A DNA stretch of 64,000 nt from Aliiglaciecola lipolytica E3 (lineage in GTDB: Bacteria; Pseudomonadota; Gammaproteobacteria; Enterobacterales; Alteromonadaceae), in contig NZ_BAEN01000076.1 in the NCBI RefSeq assembly GCF_000314975.1, positions 62,001 to 126,000 of the forward strand, written 5' to 3'. The stretch's first letter is position 1. Every line of letters begins with the position of its first letter. The position numbers and the translations under genes were made by a program. Below are positions 9,183 through 18,320 of this stretch, piece after piece. The notes beneath the pieces were generated by a model, which did not search any database, was not told where the DNA came from, and saw only the letters and a program-made list of their open reading frames with translations.

Positions 9183-9890
9183 GTGTCGGAATGGGTCTTA
9201 ATTTATTTGGTGTTAATAGCAGGTGCATGTCTGCAAAGTGTTATTGGCTTCGGCCTCGGACTGCTATGTGCACCTGTGTTATTTTTATTAATGCCAGAAT
9301 TAGTGCCGGGCCCAATGATACTAAACGCATTATTAATCACTTCGTTGCTGACTATAAAACACAGAGCTGACATTAATATCAAGCAAACTGGTTATTCGAT
9401 ACTGGGAGGCACAATTGGGGTATTAATTGCTGGTAGCATAATGATGTATATTGATAGTTACCAATATCAATTATTCTTCGGGGCCTCCATTCTATTCGCA
9501 GTAGCGCTATCTTTGATAGGGTACACTCCAAGAGTTTCCGCATTAAGTAATTTTGTAGCAGCAGTTGTTTCTGGTTTCATGGGCACAACCACTTCCGCAG
9601 GAGGTGCGCCGATGGGATTGTTATATCAAAGTGAAGAACGAAAAAGAATTAAAGCAAATATCAGCATCTTTTTCGTTTATATAAATTTATTCGGTATTCT
9701 CGTTTTATGGTTAACTGGCTCTGCGAACGAAACTGACTTTAAATTATTTGTGCAATGTATTCCGGCAGTTATATTGGGTTGGTTCTTTGGGTTTTTGCTT
9801 AATAGTAAAGTAAACGAAAAATTAATCCGTCATTTAATCTTATCGCTTGCTATGTTATCCGGAATAATGTTGATTTTTTCTCACCCTTAA
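9183..9890 (+). CDS. TauE/SafE (TSUP) family membrane exporter
   Basis: A 235-residue polytopic protein with about eight hydrophobic helices. The N-terminal motif LQSVIGFGLGLLCAPVLFLL and the second half-repeat VSGFMGTTTSAGGAPMGLLYQ are the two homologous TauE signatures. Family members move sulfite, sulfoacetate or other organic anions. The GTG start at 9183 is set by AAAGG 8 bp upstream; an overlapping ATG at 9181 is in a frame that stops after six codons. It lies 152 bp after the sugar dehydrogenase and could export an acidic product, or could be unrelated. Confidence 0.87.
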   Translation: MSEWVLIYLVLIAGACLQSVIGFGLGLLCAPVLFLLMPELVPGPMILNALLITSLLTIKHRADINIKQTGYSILGGTIGVLIAGSIMMYIDSYQYQLFFGASILFAVALSLIGYTPRVSALSNFVAAVVSGFMGTTTSAGGAPMGLLYQSEERKRIKANISIFFVYINLFGILVLWLTGSANETDFKLFVQCIPAVILGWFFGFLLNSKVNEKLIRHLILSLAMLSGIMLIFSHP

Positions 9891-10011
9891 ATTGAACGCT
9901 TCTGCCACTAAATCAAATGATTAGAAACTTAAAATGCTATATCTCTCGCATAACAGTTGAAATCATAAGCAATCTAATGATAATTTCGTTTTAACTGTTA
10001 ACATATTCAAA

Positions 10012-10030
10012 AACATCAACTTTTGATGTT
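10012..10030. promoter_or_regulatory. Palindrome upstream of membrane protein gene
   Basis: Eight-base arms AACATCAA and TTGATGTT around CTT lie 28 bp before the start codon at 10058. This could be an operator or a leader hairpin. No T run follows, so it is not a terminator. Confidence 0.35.
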
Positions 10031-10057
10031 CAAAGCCATCTAAATAGGAATTAGCAA

Positions 10058-10834
10058 ATGGATAATAACGACAACAGCCCATATCAAGCTCCTGAATCTG
10101 ATTTAACCGCTACTGATGCTCCAGCAGGCACTTGGGTATACTCAGGCCCGACAGGAAGGCCTGTTGGCGATGGTATGACTTGGATATCTGATGGTTTTAG
10201 TTTATTTAAACAAGATATTGGGATGTGGATTGTTACTATGATTGTAGGCTTTATCGTTGCCATAGTGATCAATATCATTCCATTTATCGGTTCAATTATT
10301 AGTATGTTTCTTACCTACATTTGGGTGGGTGGACTTATGTTAGGTTGTCAGGCTGCATTTGATGGAAAGCCTTTTGATATTAAATATTTATTTGCTGGCT
10401 TTTCGTATCGTGCAGGTCGGTTAATTGGCCTGTCATTATTAGCTGCAGTGGTCAGTATAGCCATTATGTTTGTCGCTATGGGGTCTATGTACATGGACCT
10501 GCTAGCAGGTAACGCTGATGCGAGTGATATGGGCGTGCAATTTTGGTTGTCGTTCTTGGTTGGTATGGCACTCATGTTACCTATGGTAATGGCGGTTTGG
10601 TTTGCTCCTGCGCTTATCGTGTTACAAGACATGCCTGTATTTGCGGCGATAAAAGAAAGTTTTCTAGGATGCTTTAAAAATGTTCTGCCATTTTTAATCT
10701 ACGGAATTGTTATGTTGGTTTTGTATATTTTAGGTGCTATTCCTTTACTATTAGGTCTGCTAATTGTTGTGCCATTAATATTTACATCAATGTATACCTC
10801 TTACCGTTCAATCTACCTAACAGAAGCGTCGTAA
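10058..10834 (+). CDS. BPSS1780-family membrane protein
   Basis: A 258-residue protein with a hydrophilic, proline-rich N-terminus (NNDNSPYQAPESDL) followed by about six transmembrane helices. The segment GDGMTWISDGFSLFKQDIGMW and the later FAPALIVLQDMPVFAAIKESFLGC are characteristic of the BPSS1780 family of uncharacterised inner-membrane proteins. No catalytic motif is visible and function is unknown. It has its own terminator and appears monocistronic. The protein at 18321-19019 may be a distant relative. Confidence 0.8.
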   Translation: MDNNDNSPYQAPESDLTATDAPAGTWVYSGPTGRPVGDGMTWISDGFSLFKQDIGMWIVTMIVGFIVAIVINIIPFIGSIISMFLTYIWVGGLMLGCQAAFDGKPFDIKYLFAGFSYRAGRLIGLSLLAAVVSIAIMFVAMGSMYMDLLAGNADASDMGVQFWLSFLVGMALMLPMVMAVWFAPALIVLQDMPVFAAIKESFLGCFKNVLPFLIYGIVMLVLYILGAIPLLLGLLIVVPLIFTSMYTSYRSIYLTEAS

Positions 10835-10850
10835 TCCCCTTCTAATAATT

Positions 10851-10882
10851 TGGAGACACTAAGTTACGGTGTCTCCAGTTTT
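10851..10882 (+). terminator. Intrinsic terminator after BPSS1780-family gene
   Basis: Nine-base arms TGGAGACAC and GTGTCTCCA around a nine-base loop, then GTTTT, 16 bp after the stop codon and just before a convergent gene's 3' end. Confidence 0.75.
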
Positions 10883-10886
10883 CTCC

Positions 10887-11306
10887 TCAAGAAATGCAAG
10901 TGCCAATTAGCGCTAAACTGATTATTGCCAAGTGCGGAACAAAAACCGTTGGGCTTAGCGCGTTTTTCAGATAGTTTGCAATTAACTTCACTGAATTAGG
11001 ACGATTTAATTCCCATTGCGTATTGTATTGCAGCGCATTTTCTTGGATAGAATCTCGCAGTGATTTTTCGACTACTAGCAAACGCTCCCCAATTCTGCTT
11101 TGAAACGTTTTCCAAATGCCATCTAGCATCCAAATTATTAAGCACAATATTGGTAGTACAAAATCTAATTGCAAATGGAACACTAAAAGGCTGCATAACA
11201 CCACACTGAATAGTTTAAGTATGAGCGAAAATTTCTCGTAACTGTCGTATTGAAACTGCAATGTCGTCCATTCTTGTTGCAGTGCAGTTTGATTGATTGT
11301 GTCCAA
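10887..11306 (-). CDS. Small membrane protein of unknown function
   Basis: A 139-residue protein I do not recognise. It has a hydrophilic N-terminus, two closely spaced hydrophobic helices (about residues 27-66), a charged middle region with SRIGERLLVVEKSLRDSI, and a hydrophobic C-terminal helix ending in GTCIS. The layout suggests an inner-membrane protein with a cytoplasmic loop. It is followed by a convergent gene's terminator and preceded by the endonuclease I terminator, so it is transcribed alone. The frame is uninterrupted, but family support is lacking. Confidence 0.55.
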   Translation of the reverse strand: MDTINQTALQQEWTTLQFQYDSYEKFSLILKLFSVVLCSLLVFHLQLDFVLPILCLIIWMLDGIWKTFQSRIGERLLVVEKSLRDSIQENALQYNTQWELNRPNSVKLIANYLKNALSPTVFVPHLAIISLALIGTCIS

Positions 11307-11348
11307 GGCAGATTCTCATTTTTGAAAGTGATGATATGTATTATAAAC

Positions 11349-11375
11349 GAAAAAACGGCTCACAATGGAGCCGTT
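11349..11375 (-). terminator. Intrinsic terminator of the endonuclease I gene
   Basis: Reading the minus strand, arms AACGGCTC and GAGCCGTT with a six-base loop are followed by six or more T, about 30 bp after the endonuclease stop. Confidence 0.82.
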
Positions 11376-11403
11376 GACTATTTTAATCGATTGTTGCTAA
11401 GGG

Positions 11404-13029
11404 TTAATTTCCCCAGATTTCTCCGACAAACTCAGGATGGTCAACAAAGGGGTTACGGTTTCCTTGATAAGAGTGAGCGGCTTCGTTGCGATCAATCTCA
11501 AGTTGGCTCACTGGATCTTGGTTATGCCAGGTTTTTAGCATATCAATAAACCAGTTTTCAAAAACCTGATTTGAACTCCCATTTAAAGCCGCATCACTAG
11601 ATGAACTATTTGACTCCCAAGCAGAAATGACATTTTCGTAGCGAGTAGCCATATAAAAATAGGCACGCGCAAGATCGCCTTTAAATTCATCAATTGGCTC
11701 GAACACCGTACCTGAATAACCTAAGCCAGAACGTGCTGAGCCCAGAAGAGAACCGTTTTGCGAAGTATATGTAGCACTAGAGACTTCTCCGTAAGGGTAA
11801 CTGCCGCGCTTTGAGTTAACGTAGCCGTCTGTCGCAAAAATATGATGCACGTCTGAGTTCATAGGCCCTATCGCACCACCAAACCAACTACGAGGAAAGG
11901 AATGTTCGCGATTATAACAACTTCCTTCACCAGAATAGTTACCACATTGATCGCTTACCGGGGAATAAGTATATGGATCGCTACTACTTGGACGCTCTGC
12001 ATAAATGTCTAAAATACTGCCATCATTTTCGTAATATTGATCAAGGGAATTGCTACTGTAAAATGTCCATAAACCACCATACCCTTGAGAGCTATGACCT
12101 TTAATAATATCGTACAAAGCAGTTTTAAGATTGTAGCCAGTCAGCCCAGACGCATCGGCATAATAGCCTGTTAAGTCTGGCGGTGTGCCTCCACCACTAC
12201 CCAGAGTAAATACAAAAGTTTCGCTTGAAGCAAAATTACCCCCACTCGTTAACGACGTCCCCTCAATAACGAGTTCATATGAACCACTCCCATAACTACA
12301 ACATATCCCATCGCCGTAAGCGTCATTGATGGTGAGTGTGTATTCTCCATCGGCTAAACATAATGCTTCACTATAACTGGTATTATTGGCATAACCTGAG
12401 CCTGATGCTTCGACAGAAGATTGCGCGTTTGTGATTTCCCAACTAGTTTCTGATGCGTAGTTGTCGGTGAGAAGTTCGAAGCTGCCGCTATTTACTTGGC
12501 AACCCCCAGTTCCACCGCCTGTGCCACCACCATTTGTGCCACTGTTAGGTTGAAAGTCGTCAATATAAACGACTTCAGAACCATCGAACCCAGATACATC
12601 GTAAAACCGTAAACCGACTTCTATATTACCTGTAGTATTAGCCGTATAAGTGTAGCTAAGCTGTTGCCATTGATTGGTTATACTTGCATTCGAGTAGTTC
12701 CGATAACCGTCAACATAAAGGCGGGCTCGCATACCTCCCTCAGTATGGTAAACCCAGGTACTAAACTCGATGGTTTGCCCAGAGTTGACGGCAATACTTT
12801 GGCGAAAATCTGTTGAGCCTTGGGTTGCTGTATTTACATTTATTGCTGCCGCACTAGAGCCACTTTTTACAACACTGGTTGATTCACTGGTTGAAATACC
12901 GCTATCGATAGTTGTCCAGCTATCGGGTGTTCCACTAGACCAATCTTCAAATTCGCCATTAGTTACGTTTCCATGAGCCAGTTGTGATATTAGTAATGCA
13001 CTGAATAACAAAGTACTTAGTTTTTTCAT
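11404..13029 (-). CDS. Secreted endonuclease I (EndA/NucM family) with N-terminal beta-sandwich modules
   Basis: A 541-residue exported nuclease. After a signal peptide ending near LAHG come a carbohydrate-binding-like jelly-roll module (about 20-165), a Gly/Thr linker, and a second cysteine-containing module with DAYGDGICCSYG (about 175-275). The C-terminal endonuclease I domain has YNREHSFPRSWFG, DVHHIFATDGYVNSKRG and the final NRNPFVDHPE. The H-N-H-like His and Asn of these motifs bind metal and cleave DNA. Probably used for extracellular DNA as a nutrient. The extra modules make it longer than plain NucM of about 230-280 residues. Confidence 0.92.
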   Translation of the reverse strand: MKKLSTLLFSALLISQLAHGNVTNGEFEDWSSGTPDSWTTIDSGISTSESTSVVKSGSSAAAINVNTATQGSTDFRQSIAVNSGQTIEFSTWVYHTEGGMRARLYVDGYRNYSNASITNQWQQLSYTYTANTTGNIEVGLRFYDVSGFDGSEVVYIDDFQPNSGTNGGGTGGGTGGCQVNSGSFELLTDNYASETSWEITNAQSSVEASGSGYANNTSYSEALCLADGEYTLTINDAYGDGICCSYGSGSYELVIEGTSLTSGGNFASSETFVFTLGSGGGTPPDLTGYYADASGLTGYNLKTALYDIIKGHSSQGYGGLWTFYSSNSLDQYYENDGSILDIYAERPSSSDPYTYSPVSDQCGNYSGEGSCYNREHSFPRSWFGGAIGPMNSDVHHIFATDGYVNSKRGSYPYGEVSSATYTSQNGSLLGSARSGLGYSGTVFEPIDEFKGDLARAYFYMATRYENVISAWESNSSSSDAALNGSSNQVFENWFIDMLKTWHNQDPVSQLEIDRNEAAHSYQGNRNPFVDHPEFVGEIWGN

Positions 13030-13234
13030 TCTTTTTCTCTTTGGCTGATTGTTAAAATTAAAGAGCTTTGTTTAACTGCAAAACCATACGGAATGAATAT
13101 GGTTTTTTTATGACGCTTGGTAAAATAGTTGACCATATGGTCATTTTCTAGTCAATGATTGCTTTTGAAAAAGCGGAATAAATCGGTAAATTAACAAACC
13201 TGAATGGTGTGGATAGAAATAAAACAGCAGAAAC

Positions 13235-13261
13235 AAAAACGGCCCCTTAATCGGAGCCGTT
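13235..13261 (-). terminator. Intrinsic terminator of the DUF3718 gene
   Basis: On the minus strand, ACGGCTCC pairs with GGGGCCGT (one G-T pair), loop ATTAAG region, followed by a T run. It lies 45 bp after the DUF3718 stop codon. Confidence 0.72.
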
Positions 13262-13305
13262 TCTGTTAGCAGGGAGTGATCCTGCGAGTAACTAGTTGCT
13301 AATGG

Positions 13306-13701
13306 TTAAATACGCTCGTTTAAAACGGTAGCAATAGGAGAATCCATTAGGCCTTGTTCAGATACCCAAGCTCTCAATGTTAGACCGTCAGCTTCTGGTG
13401 AATTTAATTGGCTTTTCGGCATTTTTTTCACAAGCAGCTCACCAGTTTCAACAGCACCTGCTTTGAACGCAGTGCGTATCAAACTTTCACCACCACAACT
13501 TACAGACGTATAGTAATCTTGAAGCTTAAGTCTGTAATCAGACTCAACCATTTTCATTTTCTTACGTAATTCACCTTTGTCATCAGCTTGTACGATGGTA
13601 CAGATGTTCTTAAGAGCTTCATTTACGTCAGCTTGCGCTTGTCCAGCAAAGATGAAAGACAAAGCAGCGATAGAGATAGAAGTTTTAACTATTTTCAACA
13701 T
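13306..13701 (-). CDS. DUF3718 small secreted protein
   Basis: A 131-residue protein with a clear signal peptide (cleavage after AGQAQA). The mature part, with ICTIVQADDKGELRKKMK, a Cys in VSCGGESLIRTAF and helical segments, matches DUF3718, a family found mainly in Alteromonadales and Shewanella. Two mature cysteines (in ICTIV and SCGG) could form a disulfide. Function is unknown. AGGAA precedes the start codon. Monocistronic, with its own terminator. Confidence 0.82.
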   Translation of the reverse strand: MLKIVKTSISIAALSFIFAGQAQADVNEALKNICTIVQADDKGELRKKMKMVESDYRLKLQDYYTSVSCGGESLIRTAFKAGAVETGELLVKKMPKSQLNSPEADGLTLRAWVSEQGLMDSPIATVLNERI

Positions 13702-14032
13702 GGTTATTTCCTCAAAAATTAAAGTTTAAAAGTATGCGTGTTTCGATGGGGCGCATTAAACTTGAAAAACCAAAATAGCGATAGCGCGATGAGAATACAT
13801 TGGTATGTGAGCAAATACGTAAAAATCATAGCGTTTCCCTTTAATCCTTTTATTAAATCTGCATAAGATAGAAAGCATTTATTTAACTTGTTGTTTTGTA
13901 TGAAAATCGTTCAATTCAGGTGCGATGCAATAAAAAACAAGGTCAAGTCGGGGTCATATCAACTGCAACATTTTTTTGAGTGTTTACTTAGCTTAAATGT
14001 TGCAGTTTAATCTTTTTTGAAGAACCTAAGGC
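13702..14032. other. Gene-free spacer with a 13-bp inverted repeat
   Basis: A 331-bp stretch between two minus-strand genes. It holds the leader of the DUF3718 gene and a perfect 13-bp inverted repeat, AACTGCAACATTT at 13961-13973 and AAATGTTGCAGTT at 13995-14007, with a 21-nt loop. GGTCAAGTCGGGGTCATATC adjoins it on one side and a T-rich tract on the other. It could terminate the desaturase transcript or be the remnant of a small palindromic mobile repeat. No gene is seen. Confidence 0.5.
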
Positions 14033-14818
14033 TCATTTCAAAGCAGGAACAGGATTGTTAATTTTACCTTTTTTAATGGAAATATCCTGACATCTGAGCA
14101 TTTCTGATACTTTGCTGGATGCTCCTTGATAAAACCCAACTTCAACTTCATAGCCTTTAGGGTTGCGGAAGGTGCCAAATAAAAGGTCAAAAATCGGTAA
14201 ATCTGAATAATTATAGCGATGTATACCTTTTCCATGATGGATGGTGTGGCTTTCGGGGCGCTGAATTATGTAGCCTAGCCATTGTGGGGTGCGAATGTTG
14301 GTATGTTGAAAAATTGCTAAAAACATTGTGATATATAAAAAGTAGGTTGTTGCTTCTGGGCTTACTCCAACCACTACCACTAAACTCAAGCTACCAAGCA
14401 AGGTGAAACCTATTATGTCCAGTGGGCTGAAATAGAACGCGCCATAGGTATCAACACGTTCTACGCTATGGTGCATTTGATGAAATGTACGCCACAACCA
14501 GTTAGTTTGATGCATAGCGCGGTGCCAAGCATACAGCATAAACTCAAACACAAGCAGCGCAATCAAAGTGCTAGCATAAACATTGATGCTTTCAATATTA
14601 AACAGTTGGTACTCAATCAGATATTTGTCCCACAATAGTGGTAAATAGCTGGCAAGATAAAAATAGACAGTAAAGGTAAGCATGGCTCGTGGTATCCAAC
14701 CTTTAACTTTGTTTAGCTCTCTTGCTGGTTTCAATGCTTCTAAAAGCATGAGAAATGCATATAACGCAAGTAAACCTAAAGATAATGGATCAAATAAAAT
14801 TTCAAGTGGTGTAGGCAT
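14033..14818 (-). CDS. Sterol desaturase / fatty acid hydroxylase superfamily protein
   Basis: A di-iron membrane oxygenase-like protein with the three histidine clusters WHRAMHQ, FHQMHHS and HTIHHG in the expected order and about five transmembrane helices. The superfamily hydroxylates or desaturates lipids such as fatty acids, carotenoids and sterol-like molecules. The actual substrate is unknown. I place the start at 14818 because AGGAG lies 6 bp upstream; a longer frame from 14869 adds 17 hydrophilic residues with no ribosome site. It is divergent from the CadC-like regulator gene at 15046, which might control it. Confidence 0.87.
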   Translation of the reverse strand: MPTPLEILFDPLSLGLLALYAFLMLLEALKPARELNKVKGWIPRAMLTFTVYFYLASYLPLLWDKYLIEYQLFNIESINVYASTLIALLVFEFMLYAWHRAMHQTNWLWRTFHQMHHSVERVDTYGAFYFSPLDIIGFTLLGSLSLVVVVGVSPEATTYFLYITMFLAIFQHTNIRTPQWLGYIIQRPESHTIHHGKGIHRYNYSDLPIFDLLFGTFRNPKGYEVEVGFYQGASSKVSEMLRCQDISIKKGKINNPVPALK

Positions 14819-15045
14819 ATTTTGCTCCTGTCGTGTGCGGCTGTATGGGCCTTTTAATTGCTCAGACAAGTATGCGCTTTACCTTTTAATGAACCTGAAT
14901 TTTAGGTAATCAAAGCATCATATTTACTATATTCTTTGATAACGATTCGATAACTATTTGCTAATTAGGTCTGATAGCATAAGACTTAATGGCTTAATCA
15001 AGGTTAAAGTGACAACCAAAATAAAAACGGACTTAAATAAATTCG

Positions 15046-16557
15046 ATGATTTATAAGATTGACAAATTTGAAGTGGATACCGAGCAGTTCAGGATTACTA
15101 ATTCGGGCAACGCAGTATCAATTGAACCTAAAGTTTTCGATTTAATTGTTTATCTTATTAAGCATCGCCAAAATCTGATTTCTAGAGACGAGCTTTTTGC
15201 GCAAATCTGGTCCGGACGTGAAGTATCAGATACAACCTTGAGTAATCATATAAAAAGCGCCAGAAAGGTGTTTGGTGACAACGGTGAATTACAAAATGTG
15301 ATAAAAACGGTGCGCGGTCGAGGCTATCAATTTGTTGCGCCTGTAGAAGAATATGATGCTGTCGTAACACACGACCCAGACAGTAAAAGCCAAAGAACAT
15401 TGGCTTTTAGTTGGAATCGAGTTTTGCCGTTAATAGTGCTATTCCCACTTTTAATATATGCAGCTTGGCTGAATTGGCAAGACATCGCATCAAAAAGTTC
15501 ATCACAAAAGAAACCTGAGTTGGTAGAAATAAATAACCAGCAGACACCTAATTCAGAGTCGCAAAAGCTTGATTTGTTACCTTCATCAAATCTGGCTGCT
15601 TATGAACTCTTCGTTGCCGGACAATTACAAGTTAGTCATCTAGATCATCAATCGTTACTGCGCTCCATCGAGCTATTTGATCAAGCTATTGAGTTAGATC
15701 CGCAATTTGAGGCTGCTTATGTAGCAAAGGCCAATGCATATCGTCTGATCATGTCGTATTTCGAAAGACCTGTTGAAGTTCTTCCAAAAGTTGTGAGTGC
15801 CGTGCTAGATGCACTGAAAGTCAATCCCCAATCAGCACAAGCGCTATCATCACTGGGACTGGCTTATGTGTTCGCATGGCGATGGCAAGATGCATGGAAA
15901 ATGCTAAATGCTGCGAAATCCATAGATCCCAACATTGCACAGACAGAACTGGGATTTGCTTTATATTACTCTGGAATTGGTGACAAGGAAGGTGTTGTTC
16001 GGTCTTTAACTTTAGCTCGCGAGCTTGATCCGTTAAACGTTGAAATTGCCGATTGGGGAAATTGGGCATTGATGATGGTGGGCGAGCAAGAAGCTGCTAT
16101 AACGTGGAGTAAAGATAAACTCAGGTTACATCCAAAAGTGGGGATGATTTACAGTGGCGCGAGCGTAACGGCTTCTTTATCGAAACAGCATAGTCGAGCA
16201 ATTTCATTGGCACAAAATGGCGTACAACTTGATCCTGAATCACCCTATGCCTATCTCGCTTTAGCCCAAGCCTATGGTTTTGCTAATCAAGTCGATAAAA
16301 TTCCTGCTTTGTTAGAAAAAGCAGAAAAACTGAATAGTTATGTATGTCCTTATGAATCTGCAGTGAACTACATTTTATTAGAGGACTATGAACGCGCATT
16401 TGCACATTTAAATGACGCAGTGGAATCGCGCTCAAATTGTTTAGTGTTTACCCGAAATGATTTAAGACTCACGCCAATCAGGCAAGATCCGAGATTCAGT
16501 GCTCTGTTGATTCGTATTGGTTTAGACGATGCTTCAATTGCTAAATACGCACGCTAA
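15046..16557 (+). CDS. CadC/ToxR-like transmembrane regulator with periplasmic TPR domain
   Basis: The N-terminal OmpR-type winged helix (about residues 5-100, with EPKVFDLIVYLIKHRQNLISRDEL and VRGRGYQFV) is cytoplasmic. A single transmembrane helix follows at about 126-145, then a long periplasmic region with tetratricopeptide repeats (for example FEAAYVAKANAYRL, PQSAQALSSLGLAYVFAWRWQDAW). The layout is that of one-component membrane transcription factors in which the outer domain senses a signal or partner protein. Target genes are unknown; the divergent desaturase gene is a candidate. Confidence 0.87.
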   Translation: MIYKIDKFEVDTEQFRITNSGNAVSIEPKVFDLIVYLIKHRQNLISRDELFAQIWSGREVSDTTLSNHIKSARKVFGDNGELQNVIKTVRGRGYQFVAPVEEYDAVVTHDPDSKSQRTLAFSWNRVLPLIVLFPLLIYAAWLNWQDIASKSSSQKKPELVEINNQQTPNSESQKLDLLPSSNLAAYELFVAGQLQVSHLDHQSLLRSIELFDQAIELDPQFEAAYVAKANAYRLIMSYFERPVEVLPKVVSAVLDALKVNPQSAQALSSLGLAYVFAWRWQDAWKMLNAAKSIDPNIAQTELGFALYYSGIGDKEGVVRSLTLARELDPLNVEIADWGNWALMMVGEQEAAITWSKDKLRLHPKVGMIYSGASVTASLSKQHSRAISLAQNGVQLDPESPYAYLALAQAYGFANQVDKIPALLEKAEKLNSYVCPYESAVNYILLEDYERAFAHLNDAVESRSNCLVFTRNDLRLTPIRQDPRFSALLIRIGLDDASIAKYAR

Positions 16558-16655
16558 TTAAGTATTCGACAGCATTCGAATTATTTTTAACTGTTTATTT
16601 ATACAGTTTAAGTTTGCTGCTATACTCAGTCCCTGTTTATTTCTGGGTCCTATGC

Positions 16656-17141
16656 ATGCACAATCTTAAAACCATATTAATCTTCGCTTTGTTTTGCATT
16701 ATAGGATTGATTGCTATCCCTTATGCGCAAGTTGTTTATTCAGGAGACGTAAGTTTGAAAATGAAACATATAAAAGGCGAATTCGATGTAGCGATGGAAT
16801 CGCAAACCGACGACGAATTTGCGGTTGGCAGGATGACGTTAGATAAAACTTATCACGGTGATTTGCATGGGTTTTCAAAAGGCCAGATGCTAAGTCATGT
16901 AACCAATGTGAAAGGATCCGCAGGGTATGTCGCCATGGAATCGTTTAATGGCAGTTTAGATGGTAAAAAAGGCGGCTTTGTTTTGATGCATCAAGGCATT
17001 ATGGATAAAGGTGCTCAATCTCTTGAGATAAGCGTGATACCAGATTCAGGAAGTGATGAGCTAACAGGTATTTCAGGCAAAATGAGTATTGAAATTGTAG
17101 ATGGTAAGCACTTTTATCTTTTTGATTACACCTTACCCTAG
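16656..17141 (+). CDS. DUF3224 domain protein with N-terminal membrane anchor
   Basis: The C-terminal part (from MKHIKGEFDV) matches DUF3224, a small beta-barrel-like domain: SKGQMLSHVTNVKGSAGYVAME, HQGIMDKGAQSLEISVIPDSGSDELTGISG. Family members are often annotated as of unknown function. Here the domain is preceded by a hydrophobic helix, so it is probably membrane-anchored or exported. The start is uncertain: ATG at 16656 gives a compact signal-like N-terminus, while upstream in-frame starts add a second hydrophobic stretch. No strong ribosome site decides between them. Confidence 0.7.
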   Translation: MHNLKTILIFALFCIIGLIAIPYAQVVYSGDVSLKMKHIKGEFDVAMESQTDDEFAVGRMTLDKTYHGDLHGFSKGQMLSHVTNVKGSAGYVAMESFNGSLDGKKGGFVLMHQGIMDKGAQSLEISVIPDSGSDELTGISGKMSIEIVDGKHFYLFDYTLP

Positions 17142-17229
17142 ACTTTCCCAAGCCGTATTGCTGACTTTAAGCAAAGTGTATCTACTGAAGTCAGCTTATA
17201 CCTGCTAAAAGGTGACTATTAGCGCATCT

Positions 17230-17263
17230 AGTTGAAACAACACAAATGTGCTTTGTTTCAACT
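17230..17263. other. Long perfect hairpin between convergent genes
   Basis: Eleven-base arms AGTTGAAACAA and TTGTTTCAACT enclose a second small stem CACA/TGTG. It lies between the 3' ends of the DUF3224 gene and the convergent membrane-protein gene. No T run follows on either strand, so it may stabilise or end transcripts without being a canonical terminator. Confidence 0.5.
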
Positions 17264-17267
17264 GAGT

Positions 17268-17822
17268 TTAGCGTAAAGCATCAATTGCCGTTATGCGCTT
17301 GTGTAAATGCTTTTTCAAAAATACAAAACGTCCCCATGTCACAATTAACACTATAGTTTGTATCAAAACTTGCGTTAACCATAGGTTATCACTAACTTGA
17401 TATATAAAAGAAACCCCTGCGAATGCAACTAAGCCTAGCCACAGGCCGGTCAAGACTATGGCGCTAACTTTCCAGTAATACACTTGGTTGTATAGTTTTT
17501 TACGTTTGAATTCTAATAATTGATTGATATCCAAACTGTGTTCGATAGATTGCGACTGACGTAAGCGAAATGCCCAAAGGCTAAAAGCCAAAGGAATTGG
17601 GCTTAAAGTAGCAACAAGTAGTTTGCTGAGGGTCGTGTCAGCATAAACTAGCAGAAAATAGACACAAAATGCGCTCACGCAGCAGCCTGCAATTAGATCA
17701 ATCCACGCTTTTGCCTTTTCCCGTTTATCATTTTTTGAAACTTGCATGGCTAATTTGTGCACGTCTACTTTTGGTGTGCCTTCTTGAAAAGACTGCTGCC
17801 ATTGTTCAAATTGTGGATCCAT
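17268..17822 (-). CDS. Membrane protein downstream of ECF sigma factor (possible anti-sigma)
   Basis: A 184-residue protein with a soluble N-terminus (about 1-45, beginning MDPQFEQWQQSF) and four hydrophobic helices. I chose the ATG at 17822: AGGA lies 7 bp upstream and the sigma gene ends 10 bp before, so the two are co-transcribed. No zinc-binding anti-sigma motif (HxxxCxxC) is present. Its place directly after an ECF sigma gene suggests it restrains the sigma factor through its cytoplasmic N-terminus, but this is inference. Confidence 0.65.
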   Translation of the reverse strand: MDPQFEQWQQSFQEGTPKVDVHKLAMQVSKNDKREKAKAWIDLIAGCCVSAFCVYFLLVYADTTLSKLLVATLSPIPLAFSLWAFRLRQSQSIEHSLDINQLLEFKRKKLYNQVYYWKVSAIVLTGLWLGLVAFAGVSFIYQVSDNLWLTQVLIQTIVLIVTWGRFVFLKKHLHKRITAIDALR

Positions 17823-17832
17823 AACTGTTCCT

Positions 17833-18312
17833 TTATAACAATTGTTCAAGTTGTTGCCGAGCTCTACCGGCTCGTTTAGCAACTGCGGCTTCTGACAAAC
17901 CTAAAACACTGGCAATTTCCAATTGCGTAAAACCTTCCAATTGCATAGTGATAATTTGCCGATAGCCAAGAGCTAGTTGACGTATAGCTGACATTAGATC
18001 TAGGTGTTTTTCTTGGTTAGTCGTATTTGAAGTCAGATTTTGTAAATCATCAACACTCTCATTTGAGAGGTTTTTATTACGTCGGCTTTCTCGTAGTACA
18101 TGATCAACTGAACGATTATGTGCAACTTTTGCAATGAAGGTTTTTACGCTGCTGTCACCTCTGAATGTTTCCAATGCTCGCCAAACCGCCAGACTGATAT
18201 CTTGTATTAAGTCTTCTCTGAGCCCCAAATCCGCCTCATAAGTCGCTGCAATACGTGCCAATAAAGGCGCATATTGCAGTAAAATATCTTCAATCCTTGT
18301 TGGTTGAGTCAC
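17833..18312 (-). CDS. ECF-type RNA polymerase sigma factor
   Basis: A 159-residue sigma-70 family protein with region 2 (DLGLREDLIQDISLAVWRALETFRG, VKTFIAKVAHNRSVDHVLRE) and region 4 (LALGYRQIITMQLEGFTQLEIASVLGLSEAAVAKRAGRARQQLEQL), and no regions 1 or 3. The start is GTG with AGGA 7 bp upstream. It sits between two membrane-protein genes with gaps of 8 and 10 bp, so all three form one operon. The signal and target promoters are unknown. Confidence 0.88.
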   Translation of the reverse strand: MTQPTRIEDILLQYAPLLARIAATYEADLGLREDLIQDISLAVWRALETFRGDSSVKTFIAKVAHNRSVDHVLRESRRNKNLSNESVDDLQNLTSNTTNQEKHLDLMSAIRQLALGYRQIITMQLEGFTQLEIASVLGLSEAAVAKRAGRARQQLEQLL

Positions 18313-18320
18313 GCACCGTC

